Positions 24,251 to 33,727 of a stretch of 64,000 nucleotides of DNA are shown in pieces. The position numbers and the translations under genes were made by a program. Position 1 is the stretch's first letter, and the number at the start of each line of letters is the position of its first letter. The DNA is from Hyparrhenia diplandra (lineage: Eukaryota; Streptophyta; Magnoliopsida; Poales; Poaceae). The DNA lies in assembly GCA_015847255.1 (NCBI GenBank), contig JADLZK010001205.1, positions 62,001-126,000 of the forward strand. Reading direction: 5' to 3'. The notes under the pieces are model-generated. The model was not told the DNA's origin. It did no database searches and saw only the letters and a list, made by a program, of their open reading frames with translations.

Positions 24251-24780
24251 AGCAATGTAAGTTATGTTCTTAAAAGTGTAATTTTAATTTATTTACCACT
24301 CACAGTCTATATTTTGTTCATAGATTCAACTACCATACTATCGAGACGGCCTATACACTCTATTTATAGTGGACTTGCAAACCCAAACCGTGCATTTGTT
24401 GGATCCACTTCAAGATCTTCCATCACGCTACGAGGTTTTTGCTCAAAGAGATTTATAGAAAGCTACATTCCACAATATTACTAAAAAGTTTACTCTCTGA
24501 CATATCCCTGTTTGAAGAACAATATTTGGAAATGGAAGGGAAATTACCCAACATGGGTAACAAAGGTTACTGATAACAAACACCGGTAATCATTTGTAAT
24601 AACTTTGAACTTTGATACCACAAAGTGTAGTTATTTGAACTATGTGCATCAAATGAACAACTAATCTTCTCAAGGAAATTGGGAGGATTTCTTGTGTACA
24701 ATTTCATGAGGTCATGGGATGGAGAAAAATTGCGATGTTCCTTTTATTATGAAATCATGCGATATTTAAAATAGATTGAG

Positions 24781-26372
24781 TTGGAGAGATCCTTTGTCCG
24801 CCCCCCTCGACATCGACGACGCATGTGCCTATGTAGGGTGCTCCTCGACGTTGGCGACGCACGCACTGGGGGGGCAGCCCAGGCGTCCACCGTCGTCGTC
24901 GGCAAAGACCGATGCAAGCTTTCAAGGGAGGTCAGCCTCGTCACCGACAATGTTGTCGTAGACCCGCCGACGCTTTTTTGCCGGGCGGGGATGCGGGTCG
25001 CGCTGTATGGGTTGACTCGATGCTCGATGAGCTCGTGGCGGCCTCCTTCGTCGCGCGCCCATCTACTCTTCCGACGGGTCGGGCCTGGTGGATCCGCCTT
25101 CACCATTGCGCGCGGTACAGCTCGACTTTGTGGCTGATGATCCAGACGGCGAGGTTGCCACGACTGGTGGCGATTCGCCGACACCCTCCCCTGCTCCTGC
25201 CCCGCGACAAGCGACGTCGATGTTGGAGCCTTCGGTGCAGGATGGGCCTGTTGCTCACTCGGAGCCGCCCCAATGTCTTCCGAAGATGAGATTCACACCG
25301 TCTCGTAGAGCCAGGCATCCTTGCAGCAAGAGATTGAAGCTCGGGTGTGTGTGTGCCACTGCGCACACCTCTTATCAAGTCAGGCCGTGCCTGCGTCGGC
25401 CGCGCACTCCAGCTTCTACCCACTCGCTGCGCCGCAGCGCCCGTATCGCGTCGCGGCCAAGGGCGACTAACGCGACTTTGCAGGCCCAGACTCTCCTGCT
25501 TCGGAAGTTGGGCGTTGCAGCGGAGCCAGGCGACGCTCCCGCCGCCATCGAGGAGAAGGTTAGGGTCGCCTACAGAGGGCACTACTACGGGATTGATTTT
25601 TGCGTGGTGTTTGGATTTTTATTTTTACGTGGCGGGCATTTGAGAAACCGCCACGGAAAATACCTCATTAACCATGGCGCTTTGTTATAATTTACCGTGG
25701 CGGTTTTAATAACCGCCATGGAAAATCAATTAACCGTGGTGGTTTTTAAAAAAACCGCCACGGTTAATGGTGCCCAACCAGCCAGCCCAAAGAGCCCAGA
25801 AAAAAGCCCAATACCAATCTGAAATCGGGGTCATGTATATATATAGAGAGGGGGAGTCTTAGGGTTTCACAAGCGAAGCGGTCAATCACTCTCCTCTATC
25901 TCTCTCTCGAACCAGACTCGGCAATCTTAGGGTTTCCCAGCCCTCTCTCCATTCCCAAAAAAAAAAAAAAAAAAAATCCTTCTCTCCACCGATGGCTCCT
26001 CCGCGGTGGCCTCCTCATCCCGGCGGCGGCGGCGCAGCTCCTCCCCGGCGGCGACGACGCATCTGGCCCAGATCCGGGGGTGGCGAGCTCTTCCCCGGCG
26101 GCGGGCGGCGGCGCCGGGCGCATCTTGGCCCAGATCCAGGGGGTGGCGAGCTCTTCCCGGGCGGATCCCGTCGGTGGCCTCCTCCTCCCGGGCGGCGCAG
26201 CTCCTCCCGGCGGCGGCGCATCCCGGCCCAGATTATTTCTTGAGTAATCCCTTGTAGTGTATCCAGTAGTTGTTAGTTCTCGCCTCGATGTCGTTTGGTT
26301 ACCGTTGTATCTTGTTGTTTGAACTTTATTCTCGCTTAATGAAAAACGCGCAATGGCGTGGTCTATAAAAAA
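24781..26372 (+). mobile_element. 5'-truncated LINE-type retroelement with target duplication
   Basis: AGATTGAG occurs on both sides (24773-24780 and 26373-26380), a clean target duplication. The right end is TAATGAAAAACGCGC ... a short A run, a LINE-like 3' end. The left part (to about 25580) encodes a Arg/Ser/Pro-rich frame (25088-25580) whose end, LRRSARIASRPRA followed by LQAQTLLLRKLG, matches my recollection of the C-terminal box of grass LINE ORF1/gag-like proteins. The frame is interrupted at 25580 by CACTA-type termini. No reverse transcriptase is left. Confidence 0.65.
25580..26259. mobile_element. CACTA-type element nested in the LINE
   Basis: Left end CACTACTACGGGATTG and right end, read inward, CACTACAAGGGATTAC: inverted CACTA termini. 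The left 200 bp hold repeats of ACCGCCACGG/CCGTGGCGG, the kind of subterminal motif bound by CACTA transposases. Inside is a promoter-like TATATATATAG (about 25834), a leader with AGGGTTT motifs, and a GC-rich frame starting MAPPRWPPHPGGGGAAPP (25992-26243). No clear 3-bp target duplication (GGG on the left, TAT on the right), and the right side lacks the subterminal repeats, so the element may be rearranged. Confidence 0.6.
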
Positions 26373-26521
26373 AGATTGAGAATGTTTTAAGTTTTATTCA
26401 CTTAGATTGTTAAATTGTCTTAGATGCAAAACATGGATCATTTTGGGTTCTACCTTTGGGGTGGACTTGACAGATTATTGGGTACTGGATAGTAAGTTTT
26501 AATAAATTAATGATTAACAAG

Positions 26522-26784
26522 TACTCCCTCCATAGTTGAAAAGAAAAACGTTTAGAACAGCGACACGGTCTCCAAAGCCTTAACTTTGACTTCTCTTTTC
26601 TATAAAAATATTTATTAAAAAATATATATGTATACTTTTATGAAAATATTTTTCAAGACAAATCTATTGATATGATTTTCACATTTCTAAACTCAACAAC
26701 TTAAAAGTTATTCATGATTTATGTTCTCAATGTTTGACCCAAACCTTTTTCAAAACATCTTTCTTTTCAACTATGGAGGGAGTA
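26522..26784. mobile_element. Complete Stowaway MITE
   Basis: TA on both sides; ends CTCCCTCCATAGTTGAAAAG on the left and the same sequence read from the right, with the inverted match running over 20 bp. The size (263 bp with both TA copies) and the CTCCCTCC end are typical of Stowaway (Tc1/mariner-related). Confidence 0.95.
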
Positions 26785-27654
26785 CGCTTTAGATTAGATT
26801 AAATTGGATAATTCTACCACATCTTCTTTGTTTCAAGAAGTCAAAAACTGTTTCAACTTTCTCAAACTCAACTTAGAATGAGCTGCCCCATCTACCATCT
26901 GCAAAAGTGACAACCAAACAGAGCAGGTTAATCTTGAAGCTTACCTCAGATGTGCAATTCACTCTTGTCCTTCCAACTGGACTGATTGGTTATCTCTGGC
27001 AGTACAACACCTCCTCTCAACTCTACTCCATTTGTCATTTATTATTTGAAACAAATTTGGGATCATTTATGGTCACAAACCAAGAGTTTTTGGTGTTCCT
27101 GATCAGCTCCTAGGATCTATTGTTGCTGATCTACCATCATATGGCTAAAAAAAGGAGATTGTTCACCTTTTTTTATATCGAACACTTTGCTGAAGCAACA
27201 GGCTGACAAACACAGAACACAGAACGACACTTTGCTGTGGGTGATTCTATTTATCTCGAACTTCAGCCACACATTCAAACTTCAATTGCAGGTCACCGCA
27301 ATCAAAGCTTCGCTTTTCGGTATTATTTACACCCTGTGATCGCTAAAGTAGGGTAGGCTGCCTACAAGCTTCAGTTAGCAGCCGGCATGTTTGAGGAAGA
27401 AAACAAGGTACAATTGTCTTCAGGGTTCAGTAACTAATTTGGAGACGTTCATCTGATCCATTTCTTATGTTATACAGAATGCAGCCAAACTCCTCACAGA
27501 TGCAGTCATGCACAGATGGGTTTGTCATATGATCTGATTCCATCCGAGTTCAAGTACTAGTCTTTGAGATCAGATTATACTGATCTAGCTATAGTATCGA
27601 AAGAGAAATGGACAACAATAGCGAGTAGATCAAGTTTTGAAACAGTACTTTGAT
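26785..27654. other. 3' flank of the HKT gene
   Basis: No gene recognised; probably contains the HKT 3' untranslated region near its right edge. Confidence 0.5.
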
Positions 27655-30056
27655 TCAGCCCAGCTTCCATGCCTGACCCCCATGCATGCTGAACTTCTTG
27701 AGCCTGCCGTAGAACATGATGGCCATGAGCGTGAGCTTCCCTTCCCTGCTCCACTTGCCGGAGAAGCCAACCCACGCGTCCCTGCAGCTGCCGTCGGCCG
27801 TCACCTGCCTGCTGCAGCTGTACCCGGTGCTGAATCCCACGTTGCCATACGCACTGCATGAATCGATCAGCAATTCAGCATGTTGTTGCTTCAGTGTGAA
27901 TATCTATTGCACTTGGAGTTAATTGATTAATTATTAATATAAACACCTGACAACTTCGACGACGATGTTGAGGACACTGAAGTTGATTGGGTCGTGAACA
28001 ATCTGCTGCCGCTCGGTGATGCAGATGACGATGATGAAGATGGTTACGCACGAGAGTGGCGACATGAGCAGCTTCTGCCAGATGCTATTACTACCGCTGC
28101 TCTTGCTCATGCCGTGGGATTGTGCCTCATTTTGCTGCTGCTGCTGCTGCTGGTCTTCCATCTCTATGGGTACAAATGTGGTGTAAGGCGGTAGATACCT
28201 GCTTGCAGATGAAGTAATAATCATATATATGAGCATAGACGTCCGTTTAGATCCCTTCATTTTGGAGGAACTGAAATCTACTTAATAATTAGACTATTTG
28301 GCTTCAGATTATAAAACTTTTCAAAGTTCACAAATAATCCTATCTCAAATTCATAAGTCTATCTCAAATTCATAAGATGGGAGATGAGAAATGAGTCCTA
28401 TAGAGCACCTTGCTATGTTTGTATCTTATTTACTAAAGTTATAGAAAAAAAAATTATGGTAGTTTCTTTGCGCTTGGTAGGTTAAACATCATGTGTCATG
28501 CTTATATGCATGGAACAATGATAAGTTGCAAGCAGGTTGTACTACTACCCCTGTTTCAAATTATAAATCATTTTGATTTTTTGGTTTATTTTATTATGAA
28601 CATGTTATTGTATCCTAGATGCATAGTAAAATGGATGTACTAAAAAAAAATCAAAAATGACTTATAATTTGGAACGTCGGAGTATCATTTTGTAGTACTA
28701 TTAATACATATTGTTGGAACGTGATCAAACTTTGCATGAAGTTAGATAGCAGTGCCTGGCATATATAAGTACTATAATAAATGTAGTGCACAAAACTTGC
28801 TAACAATATTGACGATCTTCTGAATTATATTCTGAATTTTTCTGATAATGATAGATGATCGATGTATGTACGTACGTAGTACTTTACTTACATCATGAGA
28901 ACATAGAGCACGACGATGGCGGACGACACGGTGGCGAGGTCGACGACCATCTCTCCAGAGTGCCTGGAGTTGACGGACATGAAGAGCGCCGCAACGAGCT
29001 TCTGGAACGCGTTGAGCCCTCGAAGCCCATCGGAGCCCCACTCCATGGCGCAGTAGAGCAGCAGCTGCACTGCCAGGAACACCGCCACGGTGAGAGCCAG
29101 GAACCACGTGCGGGCTCCGGGCAGCAGGTGGTCGTAGCCTATAGCGGCGGCGGCGGCAGCAGCTGGTCCGCCGCCGTCCCTCAGCAGCTCGCGGAGGTCT
29201 CGCCTCCTGGTGACCCTCTCGAGCGCTGTAATGGAGAGCCTGAGGAAGACGGGGAAGAGCGTGTTCCCGAGGAGGATGTGCGGCATGACGAGGAGGAGCA
29301 TGCCCGGGAACGTCTTGAAGGACACCATCCCTCGTTCGTTGGCACGAACCCACAGTTCGCGAACGCCGAGGCGACCGTGAAGACGGAGAAGGTGCTCAGG
29401 CTGATCCTCTTGCCAACGAGCACTGCTCTCGCGCCGCCGACGATGCCGAGGTAGATTAGAATGAGCGTGTAGCCGGCGAGGTGCACCACGACGAGGTAGC
29501 CCAGCACGATGAACATTAGCAACCTAGCCATGGATGCGAAATCACGTTGGTCGTCCCTGTTGAACCCTGCTGCTAGCTCCGTTTGGACGGCCGACTGGGC
29601 TTCCATCTCCATGGGACGGCGACGGTGACTGTGCTCTAAGCTGCTACTAGATCCCGGTGGCGGTCCATGGAGACTATTATTACTATGAGGTATTTCTCTC
29701 TTCTTGATAATGAACTTGGTGCAGGTGAAGTGGAGACCAAGCATGCTGGTGAACACCTCGCCGCCGAGGAGCATCAGGAGTGTCATGAGGAGGAGTTGGG
29801 AGTTGGAGAAGGACTCCATCTCTACGGCGACCATGCTGGAGACTGTCGTCGCCGACACGGACGTGAAGACCAGGTCGAGAGCCGAGGTCCTAGGGACGGA
29901 GCTGGACTTCATGGGCAGGGCTTTCAGCATCAGAAAACCCAGAACGGAGATGGAAAGGAAGTACAGAAGTTGGATCCAGAACGGGTGCACATGGAAGAGC
30001 ACAAGGTGGTAAAACTTGCGAGGACTACTAGTACTGGGGATGTGCAGAGGACCCAT
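27655..30056 (-). CDS. HKT1;5: HKT1;5-like Na+ transporter, frameshift in exon 1
   Basis: Plasma-membrane HKT/Trk-type cation transporter. Exons on the minus strand: 30056-28892, 28198-27947, 27853-27655; splice phases agree and the protein would be 538 residues, the family's usual size. All four pore loops are visible: SATTVSSMVAVEMES (Ser at the first filter position), SAFANCGFVPTNEG, NSRHSGEMVVDL and AYGNVGFSTGYS. Ser-Gly-Gly-Gly marks subfamily 1, the Na+-selective class. Conserved ends (HPFWIQLLYFL near the start; FYGRLKKFSMHGGQAWKLG at the C-terminus) and the MYLPPYTTFVP exon junction fit HKT1;5, which in rice retrieves Na+ from xylem sap. A run of three C at 29329-29331 should be four: one missing base ends the frame right after the second pore loop (TNEG), removing the second half. 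Everything downstream is conserved, so this is either a recent null allele or a consensus error. Exon 2 carries a Gln run. Confidence 0.93.
28546..28684. mobile_element. Stowaway MITE in HKT intron 1
   Basis: TA-flanked; ends ACCCCTGTTTCAAATTATAA and, from the right, ACTCCGACGTTCCAAATTATAA, decayed Stowaway ends. 139 bp. A similar short element is at 33500-33648. Confidence 0.7.
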
Positions 30057-30148
30057 TTGATTTGTTGGCGCTATTTCTATGCTTAGTTTCTATGGGCGTT
30101 GCATTTGATTTATTTGCATTGTTGTGTATGAAGCAACCAGAATTGTGC

Positions 30149-30157
30149 TATTTATAA
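30149..30157 (-). promoter_or_regulatory. TATA box of the HKT gene
   Basis: On the minus strand TTATAAATA lies about 95 bp before the start codon at 30056, placing transcription start near 30120. GA-rich stretches (30160-30190) lie just upstream of it. Confidence 0.6.
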
Positions 30158-30340
30158 ACGAGAGAGAGAGTTGAGAGAGCGAACGAGAGTGAGCGGTACT
30201 GTGTGGCAGCTTGGCTTCTGCTTGTGTACGTGCGAATCCAAGGTTTATCATTGTTTTACTTATTATATCTAGTTAATTAATTGTGCTCAATGCAATAACG
30301 CAATAGGACGCTAGTGTTATGGCTAAAAAAAATTAGTGGG

Positions 30341-30418
30341 AGTGCTCTTCGCGCGTCGACGTCACCATTATCTCTAGCTAGTGCTCTCCGCGCGTCGACG
30401 TCACCATTATCATGTAGC
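30341..30418 (+). repeat. 39-bp near-perfect tandem duplication upstream of HKT
   Basis: AGTGCTCTTCGCGCGTCGAC... is repeated at 30380 as AGTGCTCTCCGCGCGTCGAC..., both followed by GTCACCATTATC. It lies about 300 bp upstream of the HKT start codon. Confidence 0.85.
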
Positions 30419-30730
30419 TGCTACCTAAACAAAAAGCAACCACCAAACAATAATATAATTGTATAAGTTATTTAGTGCCAACTCTTTTAACAAGGTGATG
30501 AGGCCCTGCTTTACTTTACCAAAAAAAATCTTCTTCCAAGTTCCAACACAAAGGAACTGTGAGCACATGGTGAAGATGTGTGTGTGACAAGAATGATTAA
30601 CACAAGAGTTGAGAGGTTTGAGGTTTCCCCGGTTGAGCCGTATTTCAAATGTGCTTAATTATACTAATGTCTAACTGAAGGTACGTTGAGTTGTGCCATT
30701 GTGCAACATGTCCCTTCGCTTGTGAATGTG

Positions 30731-31412
30731 CAAGTGTTGGGTACGAAGATAGTCGATCAATGGCAATGAGGAAGCACTAAACCAACATGGATCTGTAAAG
30801 GCGGCTCCAGGCCTCTGCAAGGGCGGTTGGCCCAGCTGCCCCTGCCAGGGTACACTCACAAATCAGCCCACCGTAGGGGCGGCTGGTGATCCCGCCCTTA
30901 TAAATAGCATTTGTCAGAACGGTTTGGCTAGCCGCCCTTACAAATCGTTTTCAGATCATGTCTCTTGGCTTATATATGAATGTGTGGCTTATGAATATGC
31001 AAGTGTTGGGTGCGCCAAGATAGTCGATTGATGGCAATGAAGAAGCACTATGCCAACACGGATTTGTAAGGGCGGCTCTAGGCCCTCTGTAAGGGCGGTT
31101 GGCCCAGTCGCCCCTGCTAGGGTACACTTATAAATCTGCCCATTGTAGGGGGTGGCTGGTGATCCAGCCGCCCTTAGGCCAGTCTCAATGTATAATTTCA
31201 TGGTATAGTTACCAAGACTGTAAACTAGGTAACCGAGCCAGATGAGTTTCATAGGGATGAAACTCCTCTCTTATCTGATGAAACTATCTCATTTAATGAC
31301 TCTGCCAAGTCAGCAATTTTGCTGATGTGGCACCCTATTTAATGTGCATGACACCCCCATGAAACATGCATTGAGACTGGCCTTACAACTGCCGCCCTAA
31401 CAAGTCATTTTC
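30731..31412. repeat. 269-bp CACTA-type subterminal repeat, two copies, second split by a MITE
   Basis: Copy one (30731-30999) and copy two (from 31000) share CAAGTGTTGGGT, ATAGTCGAT, GGCAATGA.GAAGCACTA, GGGCGGTTGGCCCAG and GCCGCCCTTA. The many GTAAGGGCGG/CCGCCCTTAC motifs on both strands are typical of subterminal regions of grass CACTA elements. Copy two is interrupted after CCGCCC by the MITE at 31177-31382 and resumes at 31383. Confidence 0.75.
31177..31382. mobile_element. Tourist-type MITE with TTA duplication, 206 bp
   Basis: Perfect 14-bp inverted ends (GGCCAGTCTCAATG) flanked by TTA (31174-31176, 31383-31385). Interior is rich in GAAACT/TTTCAT. It is inserted in the second copy of the 269-bp repeat. 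Confidence 0.95.
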
Positions 31413-31930
31413 AGATGTTGATTTCAAAATGGAAAAAAGTAGCAATACATTTTTTAATCGGAGGAGGACCCCACCGGTCAGCCACTCACCCACTCCGCCT
31501 CACACACAAGTCGCACATTTTTCGCACAATGCACTACGCGGCCATGGGGGTTCAAACGCGCGACCTCCCCCTTGCGCGGACCCTATCCTCCACTGCACTG
31601 CACACTAATGTGTGTGTACACCTCATTCCAGATCCCCATATATTATATTGTACAAATACAAGTGAAAATTGACAATTTGAGGCCCTAAACGGATTCATAT
31701 AAGACAGTGGTCAACTATAAAGTTTCATAACTTTTGAAGATTTACAATTTTCATTCAGGGTGTTTCTCCATCCAAGGTCATTTACGAAATTTAGTTTTTG
31801 CATGACAAGATGATTTCAAATAAAAAAGCGGTCAACTACAAAGTTTCATAACTTTTGAGATCTACAATTTTTATTTAGGAAATTTTTTCTCCATCCGAGG
31901 TCGTTTGAAAAAAAAAAAAAATTCAAATTT
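31413..31930. mobile_element. Body of a decayed DNA transposon
   Basis: Continues the CACTA-like region. A segment with AAAGTTTCATAACTTTTGA is repeated (about 31720 and 31840), each followed by a TTTACAATTTTCATT-like and a CTCCATCC.AGGTC segment. No transposase domain seen. The right boundary is not clear. Confidence 0.45.
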
Positions 31931-33499
31931 GGCAAGACCATTCACGCAGGTGCCACGTGTGGACTTCCCTTTCTCCTTCTCACACTAGACTTAAGAAGAG
32001 GAGAACTTCCATATTTAAGTAGGTTCTCTCCATCTTTAACTAGCAATGTGGTATTGAAGATCTCCACTTCTCTCCTTTGCACTCATATGAATGGACATTT
32101 GAGATTTATTAGGAATTTCTGAATTGTTATTGGGGCAATCCTATATACATAAATTCCAACAATTTGAGTGGGGTGAAAATTGAACTAGAATAATATTTGT
32201 TAGGAACAACTAGCATTGTACATTGAATTATGTTTTCTTACCTTAGCTAATGTTCCGGAACAAACGAGCCATGTTCCGTAATCCGTAGCAACACTTGGTA
32301 CAGGAGAGAATTTCTTGCAAAGTTTTTGTCTTGTTCTGTTTTCCTAGAATCAATTCCTAACGGGTGATCCAAAATAGGTGGTACGGTACGGTGCAATGCT
32401 ATCAAAGGATTGATGACACATATGCCAATGTTCTCTGCAGTTCTTGCATTTGCTCGCCACTCGTATCCCATCACTATATTCTTTGGAGCTATATTTTGTA
32501 AAATACTCATCGATATATGGAAGATTAGAACGACTCCTCCAAAAAGACGCCACAGATTGGCTAGCTAGTCGAGCCAAGATGTCGACACTGCGTAATCCTA
32601 GGATCACCCTAGCGGGCCTTACCACCCGCACAAGTAAAAAAAATAAAGGAATAAATAAACTTTCACGATGTTTTTCTTAATCCCACTCTCACGTTCTCTT
32701 TTTTTTTTATAACATTATTCAACATCTTTATATCTTGTATGTCCACACTTTAGGGAACAAGCTCCGCTTTCCGTCTTTAGTTAGCGAGAACGGAATAGAT
32801 TATATGCTTATAATTGAAGAGTAAAATTTATTTTTACTAGCAAATTTGCTCGTGTGTTGCAACAAAATAAAAAATTATCAAATGTTAATGTCAAACAACA
32901 ACAAAAATAATACAACACACGAGAATTGGAGCACGAGACAGGAGGAGCGAAGGTAGGGGGTGTCACTGCAAGGGCATTTTCCTAAGAATTTATGTTTTAT
33001 CCTTTTTTTTTTTGTTGAAGTTCCAAATCTATCTACAACAGTCAGTCATCGATGTACTTGAGTCAGACATACCGAAAGTGGTGGTTCGATCGACACAAAC
33101 TATGCGCCGAAATGCTTAATCGATCAACGCAAACTATGCGCTGAAATGCTGAATCAAATAGCAATTTTCTTGTGTTCTTGTGGATTCTTTAATAAGTGTG
33201 ACAATTTACATAGCGTCTTCCTTGAAGAGATGACTGAGTAATAAAACAAAGTGTTTCTGAATGGGATTTCACTGTTAACATCGAATAAAACTGTAGGGAA
33301 GGCAGGTAGAAGATTCAAATCACTGGTGAAGAAAACAGCAGCAGCCGAAATTTGAAAGACATTATAGTCATAGGAGGGCACAAACCATATCAAATTATAA
33401 CGACTAATGTTGGTTTTTGTACAATGTAGTATCACTATATCAGGAGGGTATTCAACAGGCACCTCAAACAAACAAAGAAAGTGCCGCATTTTACAAATA
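31931..33499. other. Gene-free stretch with a Helitron end
   Basis: An open frame of 93 codons on the minus strand (32350-32631) reads DEYFTKYSSKEYSDG and a Cys/His-containing part but matches no family I know. Otherwise AT-rich DNA with the Helitron terminus at 32837. Confidence 0.35.
32837..32870 (-). mobile_element. Helitron 3' terminus
   Basis: On the minus strand the sequence GTTGCAACACACGAGCAAAT ends in TTGCTAG followed by T. This closely resembles the common 3' end of grass Helitrons (a GTTGCAACGCACGGGCA-type stretch with CTAGT). It contains the 12-bp palindrome AGCAAATTTGCT. The element would extend to higher coordinates; its 5' TC end was not found. Confidence 0.55.
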
Positions 33500-33648
33500 T
33501 ACTCAATCCGTTCCAAATTATAAAATTCGCTTTTGACTTTTTTTTTGGGACATCTATTTTGCTATGCATTTAGATATAATAATATATCTAGCAAAATGGA
33601 TAAAACAAAAAAAGTCAAAACAACTTATAATTTAGAACGGAAGGAGTA
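33500..33648. mobile_element. Short Stowaway MITE
   Basis: TA on both sides; ends CTCAATCCGTTCCAAATTAT and, from the right, CTCCTTCCGTTCTAAATTAT. 149 bp including both TA copies, located just downstream of the LPEAT1-like gene. Confidence 0.85.
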
Positions 33649-33727
33649 TAAAACATGAACACAGTTACATTTTCAATGCTCCTAGGCTGTCAGTTTACCC
33701 CAAAAAAGAAAAACGGCGCAACGTCTT

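Noticed and set aside
32247..32631. 93-codon frame with Cys/His residues (minus strand)
   Set aside because: Not a recognisable zinc finger or transposase; may be chance.
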